From Bacteroidales bacterium (lineage in GTDB: Bacteria; Bacteroidota; Bacteroidia; Bacteroidales; WCHB1-69): a DNA stretch of 11,338 nucleotides. Position 1 is the stretch's first letter; the number at the start of each line of letters is the position of its first letter. Location of the stretch: contig JAISRU010000164.1 in NCBI GenBank assembly GCA_031273515.1, forward strand, positions 1 to 11,338, read 5' to 3'. This document shows, piece after piece, positions 1-5,479 of this stretch. Below the pieces are notes generated by a model. The model was given only the letters and a program-made list of their open reading frames with translations, was not told where the DNA came from and searched no databases. Position numbers and translations under genes: made by a program.

Positions 1-111
1 TGGAGCAAAACCGGCTCGCAAAACATGCTTCGCTTACGGATAATCTCAATGAATAGACAGTGGCACAAAGTGATTGATATTCTCAAAAATCCTCTATGTA
101 GGACAGCTTAA
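1..111 (+). CDS. C-terminal end of a probable transposase (partial)
   Basis: An open frame enters from the left edge and stops at TAA 109-111, leaving 36 residues. The peptide contains W-S-x-x-G-x-x-x-M-L-x-L-R (residues 1-13) followed by N and W a few residues later. From memory this resembles the C-terminal signature of ISKra4 and UPF0236/ISLre2-type transposases, where W-S-x-x-G-A-x-x-x-L-x-L-R precedes a short tail. The upstream catalytic part lies outside the window, so no DDE residues can be checked. If correct, an insertion sequence on the + strand ends just right of this stop. The frame could instead be the end of an unrelated gene or a random open stretch. The family assignment is inference; the open frame and stop are seen directly. 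Confidence 0.4.
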   Translation, partial: WSKTGSQNMLRLRIISMNRQWHKVIDILKNPLCRTA

Positions 112-146
112 CTGAATGCGACAATTTGAAATGCACCCGTTCTGTT

Positions 147-160
147 TCCCCGTTAGGGGA
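147..160. repeat. Short GC-rich hairpin
   Basis: TCCCC (147-151) and GGGGA (156-160) form a perfect 5-bp stem around a GTTA loop. No T-tract follows, so it is not an intrinsic terminator in the usual sense. It may be part of a dispersed repeat or lie near the end of the insertion sequence to its left. Confidence 0.35.
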
Positions 161-252
161 TACATATCAATAGAAAATGCGATGCCTCCCCAAAACCATA
201 TTGTCCGCAGGACATTCACCTGCGACGACCTCTCCAAAGGGAAATCATCCCA

Positions 253-306
253 CGTCATCCTCCTTTTTTCCCTGACGACACGGCAGGGTGGAGACTCGCA
301 ATGACG
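253..306. repeat. REP-like palindromic element
   Basis: The outer inverted repeats CGTCAT (253-258) and ATGACG (301-306) bracket 54 bp. Nested inside is a second inverted pair, CCCTG (270-274) and CAGGG (284-288), with a 9-nt loop. On the minus strand the element opens with CGTCATTGCGAG, a motif familiar from dispersed bacterial intergenic repeats. Only one copy is present in the window, so its repeat status is inferred. Confidence 0.4.
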
Positions 307-358
307 ACTCTTCCCTTTCCATTTTTGGATTGGAGAGGGGTAGGGAGGAGGAAAAATT

Positions 359-376
359 AATCCTGTAAATCCTGAT
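359..376 (+). repeat. 9-bp tandem duplication (AATCCTGTA / AATCCTGAT)
   Basis: AATCCTG occurs at 359-365 and again at 368-374, giving two 9-bp units that differ only in their last two bases. The second unit also contributes TCCTGAT (370-376), which is complementary to ATCAGGA at 401-407, so a stem with a 24-nt loop is possible. The string resembles a repeat I recall from Bacteroidota intergenic DNA. Confidence 0.4.
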
Positions 377-444
377 TCAGACAAAGTGTTCGAGAAGTAC
401 ATCAGGAAAATTGGAAGTCGGAAAAAACGAAGGAAGATAAAACA

Positions 445-642
445 ATGGCACATATATTGTTGTTATATATAAGAGTAAACAAAGAAACAGCAATCAGAAG
501 GAGGAATAATTTTAGACATGGTATTAATCTGATTTCTTTTGAATGGAAAAATAAAGCGGCAGAGATGTTTTCAAAGGTGAATTTCGTTTGGAATAAGCAG
601 ATTGAAAGTTTTGTTTGTGTCGTTTTCGAGATTATTCGGTAA
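445..642 (+). CDS. Small hypothetical protein, 65 aa, unassigned
   Basis: The ATG at 445 opens a 65-codon frame ending in TAA at 640-642. I do not recognise the product. Its first half is basic (several Arg/Lys around residues 11-24), and its second half is more hydrophobic, ending in a V-C-V-V-F-E-I-I-R tail. It has no obvious signal peptide, membrane helix or metal motif. Two things favour a real gene: a purine-rich GAAGGAAG stretch lies about 10 nt upstream of the ATG, and a textbook terminator starts only 13 nt after the stop. Against it are the ordinary length for a chance ORF in A/T-rich DNA and the lack of a recognisable promoter. The terminated transcript might instead be a small RNA. 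Confidence 0.3.
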   Translation: MAHILLLYIRVNKETAIRRRNNFRHGINLISFEWKNKAAEMFSKVNFVWNKQIESFVCVVFEIIR

Positions 643-655
643 TGTACATATATTT

Positions 656-679
656 AAGCCTCCTTCGGGAGGCTTTTTT
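656..679 (+). terminator. Intrinsic terminator with TTCG tetraloop
   Basis: AAGCCTCC (656-663), loop TTCG (664-667) and GGAGGCTT (668-675) form a perfect 8-bp stem that runs into a T-tract ending at 679. It would stop + strand transcription coming from the 445-642 region. Read on the minus strand it lacks an equally good T-run, so it is directional. Confidence 0.9.
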
Positions 680-985
680 GGAGAGAGAAAGCAAACACGA
701 CAGGAAAAAGCAGTACAAGGCACGCACAACGACCTGCAAAAAACGGAAGAGATGCGTCTTTTTGTGGCTTTGGATTCGGGACAAAAAGCATGGCGAAACA
801 GGAAGCGAAAAAAGATGAAAAACACACGCATTTTTTGCTATGTGGGGACTAATTGTTTCCATTTTTGCTTGTCATTTGAAGACTTTCCGACCTGAAAGTT
901 GTTGTTCAAGGACGAACAGAGGACTCAATTCGATTGATACATAATTAATTATAGGGTAAAATAAAAAAAATGCAGAAATGGCGAA
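680..985. other. Gene-free region upstream of the tRNA promoter
   Basis: About 300 bases with no supported gene. The open frames that pass through overlap one another and encode Lys/Arg/His-rich or Phe/Ser-rich peptides without family features. A tiny ATG frame at 790-852 encodes only 20 residues. From about 930 the sequence becomes very A/T-rich, including the 12-bp palindrome ATAATTAATTAT (941-952) and an A-run at 962-970. This could act as an UP-like element for the promoter immediately downstream. Confidence 0.5.
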
Positions 986-1007
986 TTGTACAAAAAAATA
1001 TTGTACA
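985..1007 (+). repeat. Direct repeat ATTGTACA, two exact copies
   Basis: ATTGTACA occurs at 985-992 and 1000-1007, 15 bp from start to start. The first copy extends to the palindrome TTGTACAA (986-993). The second copy overlaps the -7 box of the putative tRNA promoter. The arrangement could be a paired binding site or a duplicated promoter element. Confidence 0.6.
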
Positions 1008-1011
1008 TTTG
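986..1011 (+). promoter_or_regulatory. Bacteroidota-type promoter for the tRNA-tuf unit
   Basis: TACATTTG at 1004-1011 matches the TAnnTTTG -7 box of Bacteroidota perfectly. A TTG at 986-988 could serve as the -33 element, but the 15-bp gap is shorter than the roughly 19-20 bp I expect, so the upstream half is weak. A/T-rich DNA lies upstream. Initiation about 1017 would leave roughly a 30-nt leader before tRNA-Thr. The position directly before the tRNA block, after a gene-free region and an upstream terminator, supports the call. Confidence 0.55.
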
Positions 1012-1048
1012 CAATCCGTTTCAGTAATTTCTTTTTTGATGCTGAAAT

Positions 1049-1122
1049 GCCACTGTAGCTCAGTTGGCCAGAGCGGCTGATTTGTAATCAGCGGGTCGGG
1101 GGTTCGAATCCCTCTAGTGGCT
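1049..1122 (+). tRNA. tRNA-Thr (anticodon TGT)
   Basis: The acceptor stem GCCACTG (1049-1055) pairs with TAGTGGC (1115-1121), with T1122 as discriminator. The anticodon stem GCTGA/TCAGC closes the loop TTTGTAA, giving anticodon TGT, which reads ACA. The T-arm GGGGG-TTCGAAT-CCCTC is intact. The CCA end is not encoded. It is the first gene of a four-tRNA block leading into tuf. Confidence 0.97.
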
Positions 1123-1144
1123 CATGTTCTTTGACACATTTAAT

Positions 1145-1226
1145 GGGGGGATACCAGAGCGGTCAAATGGGGCAGACTGTAAATCTGTTGGCGAAGCCTT
1201 CGGAGGTTCGAATCCTCCTCCCCCCA
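1145..1226 (+). tRNA. tRNA-Tyr (anticodon GTA)
   Basis: GGGGGGA (1145-1151) pairs with TCCCCCC (1219-1225); discriminator A1226. The anticodon loop CTGTAAA gives GTA. The long variable arm between the anticodon and T arms is the class II form expected of bacterial tRNA-Tyr. CCA is not encoded. It lies 22 nt after tRNA-Thr(TGT). Confidence 0.97.
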
Positions 1227-1266
1227 CGAAAAGAAAGTCAGTAACTTTATTTGTTTTTTGGTATTT

Positions 1267-1339
1267 GCGGAAGTAGCTCATTTGGTAGAGCGAAAGCCTT
1301 CCAAGCTTTAGGTAGCGGGTTCGATTCCCGTCTTCCGCT
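1267..1339 (+). tRNA. tRNA-Gly (anticodon TCC)
   Basis: GCGGAAG (1267-1273) pairs with CTTCCGC (1332-1338); discriminator T1339. The anticodon stem AAAGC/GCTTT closes the loop CTTCCAA, giving TCC, which reads GGA/GGG. The T-loop TTCGATT is intact. CCA is not encoded. Only 7 nt separate it from the next tRNA, which points to processing from one transcript. Confidence 0.97.
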
Positions 1340-1346
1340 CAATAGC

Positions 1347-1418
1347 GCCGTTGTAGCTCAGTGGTAGAGCGCTTCCTTGGTAAGGAAGAGGTCACGGGTT
1401 CAACTCTCGTCAATGGCT
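1347..1418 (+). tRNA. tRNA-Thr (anticodon GGT)
   Basis: GCCGTTG (1347-1353) pairs with CAATGGC (1411-1417) with one G-T pair; discriminator T1418. The anticodon stem CTTCC/GGAAG closes the loop TTGGTAA, giving GGT, which reads ACC/ACT. It complements the TGT isoacceptor at the head of the block. No terminator lies in the 45 nt before tuf, so co-transcription with tuf is likely. Confidence 0.97.
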
Positions 1419-1463
1419 CTATCTTTTAGTAATCTATAACATATCCTTAAAAAGTTTAAAGAA

Positions 1464-2651
1464 ATGGCAAAAGAAAAATTTGACAGGTCCAAATCTCATG
1501 TAAACATTGGAACTATCGGTCATATAGACCATGGTAAAACTACTTTGACCGCAGCAATTACACAGGTACTTGCTAAAAAAGGTTTATCGGAATTCAGAAG
1601 TTTTGATTCTATTGACAATGCTCCTGAAGAAAAAGAACGTGGTATCACTATTAATACAGCACATGTTGAATACCAAACAGCAAATCGTCATTATGCTCAT
1701 GTCGACTGTCCGGGTCATGCCGACTATATCAAAAATATGGTAACGGGTGCGGCTCAGATGGATGGAGCGATCTTAGTTGTTGCAGCTACAGATGGTCCCA
1801 TGCCTCAGACGCGTGAACATATCCTTTTAGCTCGTCAGGTAGGCGTACCTCGTTTAGTTGTGTTCATGAACAAATGCGACATGGTCGACGATCCAGAATT
1901 GTTAGACCTTGTAGACATGGAAGTTCGTGAGTTGTTGACATTCTACGGATTTGACGGAGATAATGCTCCCGTAATCCGCGGATCAGCCCTTGGCGGCTTG
2001 AATGACGACCCTCAATGGGTGGAAAAAATTGTGGAATTAATGGACGCTTGCGATACCTATATCGAGCTTCCTCCGCGTGCAAAAGATAAAGATTTCTTAA
2101 TGCCTATCGAAGACGTCTTTTCTATTACAGGTCGCGGTACTGTTGCCACAGGCAGAATTGAAACAGGTATCATCAAAACAGGTGAACAGGTGGACATCAT
2201 CGGCATGGGGGCAGAGAAATTAAAATCGGTTGTTACGGGAGTTGAAATGTTCCGTAAAATTCTGGACGAAGGAGAAGCCGGAGATAATGCAGGTTTGTTG
2301 CTTCGCGGTATCGATAAAGACGAAATTCGTCGTGGAATGGTAATTGCAAAACCCGGTTCGATTAAACCTCACAAACATTTCAAAGCAGAGGTTTATATTC
2401 TGAAAAAAGAAGAAGGTGGTCGTCATACTCCGTTTCACAACAAGTATCGTCCTCAGTTTTATTTCAGGACTACCGACGTTACAGGCGAAATCGTATTGCC
2501 TGAGGGCGTAGAAATGGTAATGCCCGGAGATAATCTGACGATTGAAGTTAATTTAATATCGGAAATTGCATTGAACCTGAATTTACGTTTTGCTATCCGT
2601 GAAGGCGGCAGAACTGTAGGTGCGGGTCAGGTAACAGAAATCTTAGATTAA
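1464..2651 (+). CDS. tuf: Elongation factor Tu (EF-Tu)
   Basis: EF-Tu is the cytosolic GTPase that carries aminoacyl-tRNA to the ribosomal A site. The 395-residue product has the normal family length. The G-domain motifs are all present: GHIDHGKT P-loop (residues 19-26), RGITI of switch I (59-63), DCPGH with the catalytic His (81-85), NKCD (136-139) and SAL (174-176). They are followed by the two beta-barrel domains, ending in [11 protein letters not shown]. The ATG start gives the standard M-A-K-E-K-F N-terminus, and no good Shine-Dalgarno precedes it. It follows the Thr-Tyr-Gly-Thr tRNA block by 45 nt, so the tRNAs and the factor that delivers them probably share one transcript. A terminator follows 34 nt after the stop. 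The P-loop reads Ile where Val is commoner, a conservative change. Confidence 0.98.
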   Translation: MAKEKFDRSKSHVNIGTIGHIDHGKTTLTAAITQVLAKKGLSEFRSFDSIDNAPEEKERGITINTAHVEYQTANRHYAHVDCPGHADYIKNMVTGAAQMDGAILVVAATDGPMPQTREHILLARQVGVPRLVVFMNKCDMVDDPELLDLVDMEVRELLTFYGFDGDNAPVIRGSALGGLNDDPQWVEKIVELMDACDTYIELPPRAKDKDFLMPIEDVFSITGRGTVATGRIETGIIKTGEQVDIIGMGAEKLKSVVTGVEMFRKILDEGEAGDNAGLLLRGIDKDEIRRGMVIAKPGSIKPHKHFKAEVYILKKEEGGRHTPFHNKYRPQFYFRTTDVTGEIVLPEGVEMVMPGDNLTIEVNLISEIALNLNLRFAIREGGRTVGAGQVTEILD

Positions 2652-2675
2652 TATTAATAAAATAAAATTGTTTTT

Positions 2676-2683
2676 TATAATTG
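2676..2683 (+). promoter_or_regulatory. Weak -7-like box before the tuf terminator
   Basis: TATAATTG matches TAnnTTTG at five of six defined positions. No TTG lies at a proper -33 distance. If active, transcription would start around 2689, inside the first arm of the terminator hairpin, so the hairpin would not form in that transcript and tRNA-Trp-secE could be expressed. This is speculative. Confidence 0.2.
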
Positions 2684-2685
2684 AG

Positions 2686-2713
2686 AGGAAAGAGCTTCGG
2701 CGCTTTCCTTTTT
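2686..2713 (+). terminator. tuf terminator, directly abutting tRNA-Trp
   Basis: AGGAAAGAGC (2686-2695), loop TTCG (2696-2699) and GCGCTTTCCT (2700-2709) form a 10-bp stem with one mismatch, followed by five T residues (2709-2713). The next base, 2714, is the first nucleotide of tRNA-Trp. It should end most tuf transcripts or act as a partial terminator upstream of the secE-nusG-ribosomal genes. Confidence 0.85.
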
Positions 2714-2784
2714 AGGAGCATAGTTCAATGGCAGAATAGTGGTCTCCAAAACCATTGATGGGCGTTCGAATCGCTCTGCTCCTG
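2714..2784 (+). tRNA. tRNA-Trp (anticodon CCA)
   Basis: AGGAGCA (2714-2720) pairs with TGCTCCT (2777-2783); discriminator G2784. The anticodon stem GTGGT/ACCAT closes the loop CTCCAAA, giving CCA, which reads TGG. The T-arm GGGCG-TTCGAAT-CGCTC is intact. No CCA end is encoded. Its 5' end touches the tuf terminator, and secE starts 15 nt after its 3' end. This tRNA-secE arrangement is common in many bacterial phyla. Confidence 0.97.
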
Positions 2785-2799
2785 CGTAAAAAAAGAATA

Positions 2800-3024
2800 A
2801 TGAAAAAAATAGTAAAATACGTACGGGAATCTTATGAGGAGTTGGTTCATAAAGTTACATGGCCAACATGGGCAGAATTGCAAAACAGCGCTGTTGTGGT
2901 TTCGATAGCATCGTTGGTGATAGCATTGGTTGTTTTTGTGATGGATTATCTTTTCGGTATTCAGAACAGTCAGTTTGGATCGTTTGTATGGAAAGGATTA
3001 TTGGGATTTTTGTATGGTATATAG
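2800..3024 (+). CDS. secE: Protein translocase subunit SecE
   Basis: SecE is the small inner-membrane subunit that clamps the SecY channel in Sec-dependent protein export. The 74-residue product has the short single-helix form found outside the Gammaproteobacteria. An amphipathic N-terminal helix (residues 1-17) leads into the conserved K-V-T-W-P-T segment (18-23). One transmembrane helix follows, at about 30-52 (A-V-V-V-S-I-A-S-L-V onward). A short second hydrophobic tail (61-74) is somewhat longer than I recall for Bacteroides SecE. The ATG at 2800 is chosen because it gives the M-K-K N-terminus of the family; an upstream in-frame TTG at 2755 lies inside tRNA-Trp. nusG follows after a 112-nt spacer with a predicted stem-loop. 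Confidence 0.93.
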   Translation: MKKIVKYVRESYEELVHKVTWPTWAELQNSAVVVSIASLVIALVVFVMDYLFGIQNSQFGSFVWKGLLGFLYGI

Positions 3025-3050
3025 AGTAGTTGTTTTTGAAAAAAGAAAAT

Positions 3051-3092
3051 CTTATCCTGCTTCCTTAAGCAGTGATTGTTTAAACGGATGAG
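3051..3092 (+). other. Nested stem-loop in the secE-nusG spacer
   Basis: CTGCTT (3057-3062), loop CCTT and AAGCAG (3067-3072) form a perfect hairpin. CTTATC (3051-3056) can pair with GATGAG (3087-3092), including one G-T pair, enclosing the hairpin. There is no T-run directly after the inner stem, so it does not look like a terminator. It could be an RNA processing or translation-control structure in the nusG leader. Confidence 0.4.
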
Positions 3093-3136
3093 GTTTATTT
3101 TTATAATGATTGGTAATATTTTTGATTAAAAGAAGT

Positions 3137-3685
3137 ATGAGCGAAACAGGTAAATTGCAGTGGTATGTGTTGCGTGCTATTGCAGGACAGGAAAAGAAGA
3201 TAAAACTACACATTGATACTCAGGTGGAGATTCTTGGTTTTCAGGCTTATGTTGCGCAAGTACTTATTCCTGTCGAAAAGGTTTTTCAAATTCGGAAAGG
3301 TAAAAAAGTTACGAAGGAAAGAAACTTTTTTTCGGGCTATGTTTTTGTAGAGGCAGACCTGACTATGGCTGAAGTGAAGCATTTGCTTCGTAATACGCCG
3401 GGTGTTTTAGGTTTTCTGGGCATCAACGAACCCGAACCATTGCGTGATCACGAAGTGATGCGTTTATTAGGAAAGGTAGATGAATTGATAGAAAACGAAG
3501 AAGAAGTAGTGAGTTCGTTTATGGTAGGAGAATCAATAATTGTTACTGACGGACCTTTCAACAGCTTTACGGGAGTTATTGAAGAAATAAATCACGAAAA
3601 GAAAAAACTGAAAGTTACGGTGAAAATTTTTGGTCGAAAAACGCCTTTGGAATTGGGATTTTATCAGGTTATGAAGGAGTTGTGA
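3137..3685 (+). CDS. nusG: Transcription termination/antitermination factor NusG
   Basis: NusG binds the RNA polymerase clamp, suppresses pausing and links polymerase to Rho or the ribosome. The 182-residue product shows the NGN domain (W9-Y10-V-L-R, then L-I-P-V-E-K-V at 43-49 and E-R-N-F-F-S-G-Y-V at 61-69). The C-terminal KOW domain (about 125-182) contains V-T-D-G-P-F and ends in F-G-R-K-T-P-L-E-L. The ATG at 3137 is chosen because it gives the M-S-E N-terminus of Bacteroidales NusG and is preceded by AAAAGAAG; an in-frame TTG at 3110 would add nine atypical residues. Oddity: residue 66 is Ser where the family normally has Pro in F-F-P-G-Y-V. rplK follows 53 nt later, the usual order. Confidence 0.96.
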   Translation: MSETGKLQWYVLRAIAGQEKKIKLHIDTQVEILGFQAYVAQVLIPVEKVFQIRKGKKVTKERNFFSGYVFVEADLTMAEVKHLLRNTPGVLGFLGINEPEPLRDHEVMRLLGKVDELIENEEEVVSSFMVGESIIVTDGPFNSFTGVIEEINHEKKKLKVTVKIFGRKTPLELGFYQVMKEL

Positions 3686-3738
3686 AAAGTTGAAAGAAAT
3701 AGTGTATATTAAGTTAAAAAATATTAAAAGATTAAGAA

Positions 3739-4185
3739 ATGGCAAAAGAAGTAGCAGGACTTATTAAATTACAGATTAAAGGAGGCGCTGCTAACCCATC
3801 TCCTCCCGTGGGACCTGCATTAGGGTCGAAGGGAGTGAACATCATGGAGTTTTGCAAACAGTTTAATGCTCGTACGCAGGAACAGGCAGGAAAAATAATT
3901 CCTGTACTTATTACTGTTTACAAGGATAAATCGTTTGATTTTATCGTTAAAACCCCTCCGGTAGCCGTTCAGGTTATGGAGACGGCAAAACTTCAGAAAG
4001 GCTCGCCGGAGCCGAACCGAAACAAAGTCGGCGCTATTACGTGGGATCAGGTGCGTGAAATTGCAGAAAGCAAAATGACGGATTTGAATTGTTTCACAGT
4101 AGAAGCGGCAATGCGTATGGTAGCAGGTACGGCGCGCAGTATGGGAGTAAACGTAAAAGGTGGCACAAATCCATTTAATAATTAA
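3739..4185 (+). CDS. rplK: 50S ribosomal protein L11
   Basis: L11 binds 23S rRNA at the GTPase-associated centre together with L10-L7/L12 and takes part in factor binding and stringent-response signalling. The 148-residue product has the proline-rich P-P-V-G-P-A-L-G segment (22-29) of the N-terminal domain, [12 protein letters not shown] (33-44), and the C-terminal rRNA-binding domain ending in R-S-M-G-V-N-V-K-G. It is a few residues longer than the typical 141, owing to a G-T-N-P-F-N-N tail. The ATG start gives the standard M-A-K N-terminus. It lies 53 nt after nusG and 21 nt before rplA, consistent with an nusG-rplKAJL transcript. Confidence 0.98.
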   Translation: MAKEVAGLIKLQIKGGAANPSPPVGPALGSKGVNIMEFCKQFNARTQEQAGKIIPVLITVYKDKSFDFIVKTPPVAVQVMETAKLQKGSPEPNRNKVGAITWDQVREIAESKMTDLNCFTVEAAMRMVAGTARSMGVNVKGGTNPFNN

Positions 4186-4206
4186 AATCGTTAAAAGACT
4201 ATAAAG

Positions 4207-4902
4207 ATGGCAAAATTGACAAAGAAACGCAAAGAAGCAGAAGCAAAACATGATTTGACTCAGGTTTATGCTTTATCTGATGCAATTCAGATTGTAAAAA
4301 ACATCACTTATACCAAGTTTGACGCTTCAGTGGATATAGACGTTCGTTTGGGCGTTGATCCGCGTAAGCCCAATCAAATGGTGAGAGGGGTTGTAACATT
4401 ACCGCATGGAACAGGAAAAACAGTACGTGTATTAGCGTTGGTAACTCCTGATAAAGAAGAAGAAGCAAAAGCAGCGGGAGCCGAACATGTAGGTTTAGAC
4501 GATTATATCCAACAAATCAAAAATGGTTGGACAGACATTGATGTAATTATTACAATGCCAGGAGTAATGCCCCGTATTGGCGCTTTAGGAAAAATATTAG
4601 GTCCACGCGGATTGATGCCTAATCCCAAAACAGGTACTGTTACCATGGATGTCGGAAAGGCTGTTCAAGATGTGAAAGCAGGTAAAATTGATTTTAAGGT
4701 TGATAAATACGGAATTATTCATACTTCCGTAGCAAAAGTATCATTCCCGAATGAAGCAATTTTAGATAATGCGCGTGAAGTATTACAGGCTATTATCAAG
4801 TTGAAACCTTCCGCAGCAAAAGGTACTTACATTAAAAGCATTTATTTATCCAGTACGATGAGTTCAGGAATACAGGTAGATGCAAAATCAGTTACATTAT
4901 AA
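4207..4902 (+). CDS. rplA: 50S ribosomal protein L1
   Basis: L1 forms the mobile L1 stalk on 23S rRNA that helps release E-site tRNA; in other bacteria it also represses its own rplK-rplA mRNA. The 231-residue length is normal. The family signature is clear at about 111-145: I-D-V-I-I-T-M-P-G, then [18 protein letters not shown]. Domain I is split across the N- and C-termini in the usual way, ending in S-S-G-I-Q-V-D. The ATG gives M-A-K and lies 21 nt after rplK. I did not identify an L1-binding mimic in the rplK leader. Confidence 0.98.
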   Translation: MAKLTKKRKEAEAKHDLTQVYALSDAIQIVKNITYTKFDASVDIDVRLGVDPRKPNQMVRGVVTLPHGTGKTVRVLALVTPDKEEEAKAAGAEHVGLDDYIQQIKNGWTDIDVIITMPGVMPRIGALGKILGPRGLMPNPKTGTVTMDVGKAVQDVKAGKIDFKVDKYGIIHTSVAKVSFPNEAILDNAREVLQAIIKLKPSAAKGTYIKSIYLSSTMSSGIQVDAKSVTL

Positions 4903-4921
4903 TTAAACACGTTAAAATAGA

Positions 4922-5434
4922 ATGAGAAAAGAAGATAAAGCTCAAATTATTGATGAGATTGCAAACATTCTCGGTGCATATAATACGGTTTATGTAACAG
5001 ATATATCCGGTTTGACGGTTGCGAAAAGTAATGAATTGAGAAGAATTTGTTACAGAAGAGGGGTAAAACTTAAAATGGTAAAAAATACCTTTCTCAAACG
5101 TGCAATGGAACAGTCGGAAACAGACTATGCTGAAATGTATCCTGCTTTACACGGTACTTCGGCGATAATGGTAGCAGAAAGAGGTAATCTTCCTGCTCAG
5201 ATTATCCGAGATTTCAGGGGAAAAGCTCTTCTTCCTGACGTAAAAGCAGCTTACATTGAAGAATGTGCGTATCTGGGATATCAGTTAGACTTTTTATGCA
5301 GTATTAAATCGAAAGAAGAACTTATTGGTGACCTTGTCAGTTTGTTGCAGTCGCCGGTACGCAATGTTATTTCAGCATTGCAGTCCGGAGGAGCGAAACT
5401 GTCGGGTATCGTAAAGACGCTTTCGGAAAAGTAA
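4922..5434 (+). CDS. rplJ: 50S ribosomal protein L10
   Basis: L10 anchors the L7/L12 dimers to the 50S stalk base. The 170-residue product has the typical N-terminal rRNA-binding domain, including S-N-E-L-R-R-I-C-Y-R-R-G and K-M-V-K-N-T-F-L-K-R-A. The C-terminal helix (about 134-170) contains L-L-Q-S-P-V-R-N-V-I-S-A-L-Q-S-G-G, which is the L7/L12 attachment region. The M-R-K-E-D-K start at 4922 matches Bacteroidales L10. Only 19 nt separate it from rplA, too little for the large L10-L12 autoregulatory leader of E. coli, so any feedback site must be elsewhere or have a different form. Confidence 0.97.
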   Translation: MRKEDKAQIIDEIANILGAYNTVYVTDISGLTVAKSNELRRICYRRGVKLKMVKNTFLKRAMEQSETDYAEMYPALHGTSAIMVAERGNLPAQIIRDFRGKALLPDVKAAYIEECAYLGYQLDFLCSIKSKEELIGDLVSLLQSPVRNVISALQSGGAKLSGIVKTLSEK

Positions 5435-5479
5435 ATTAGTAGTTAAATAAAGTAAAAACATTTTAAATTGTAATAAAAA

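Larger units (their letters stand above)
112..440. other. Non-coding stretch of repeat-like segments
   Basis: No convincing gene lies here. Open frames on both strands have low-complexity, proline/serine/arginine-rich products unlike any family I know. The segment is a mosaic: a short hairpin (147-160), a REP-like element (253-306), a purine-rich GGAGAGGGG/GGGAGG tract (332-351), and a 9-bp tandem (359-376). Several pieces resemble dispersed intergenic repeats of Bacteroidota genomes, such as the reverse-strand CGTCATTGCGAG and the forward AATCCTGTAAATCCTG. That resemblance is from memory and would need a genome-wide search. The stretch may include the right end of the insertion sequence whose transposase ends at 111. 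Confidence 0.5.

Noticed and set aside
94..453. 119-residue minus-strand open frame across the repeat region
   Set aside because: The product is low-complexity and follows the repeat and palindrome sequences; it has no homology I recognise and no promoter or terminator.
790..852. 20-residue ATG frame
   Set aside because: Too short, no family resemblance and no ribosome-binding site or terminator tied to it.
2755..2799. N-terminal extension of SecE from a TTG at 2755
   Set aside because: The extension lies largely inside the tRNA-Trp gene and encodes residues not found in SecE; ATG 2800 gives the family N-terminus.
3117..3124. TATTTTTG box just before nusG
   Set aside because: It fits TAnnTTTG but has no -33 element and would leave only a few leader bases before ATG 3137. 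It is easily produced by chance in T-rich DNA.
3110..3136. N-terminal extension of NusG from a TTG at 3110
   Set aside because: It adds nine residues absent from the family, whereas ATG 3137 gives the expected M-S-E start with a purine-rich leader.
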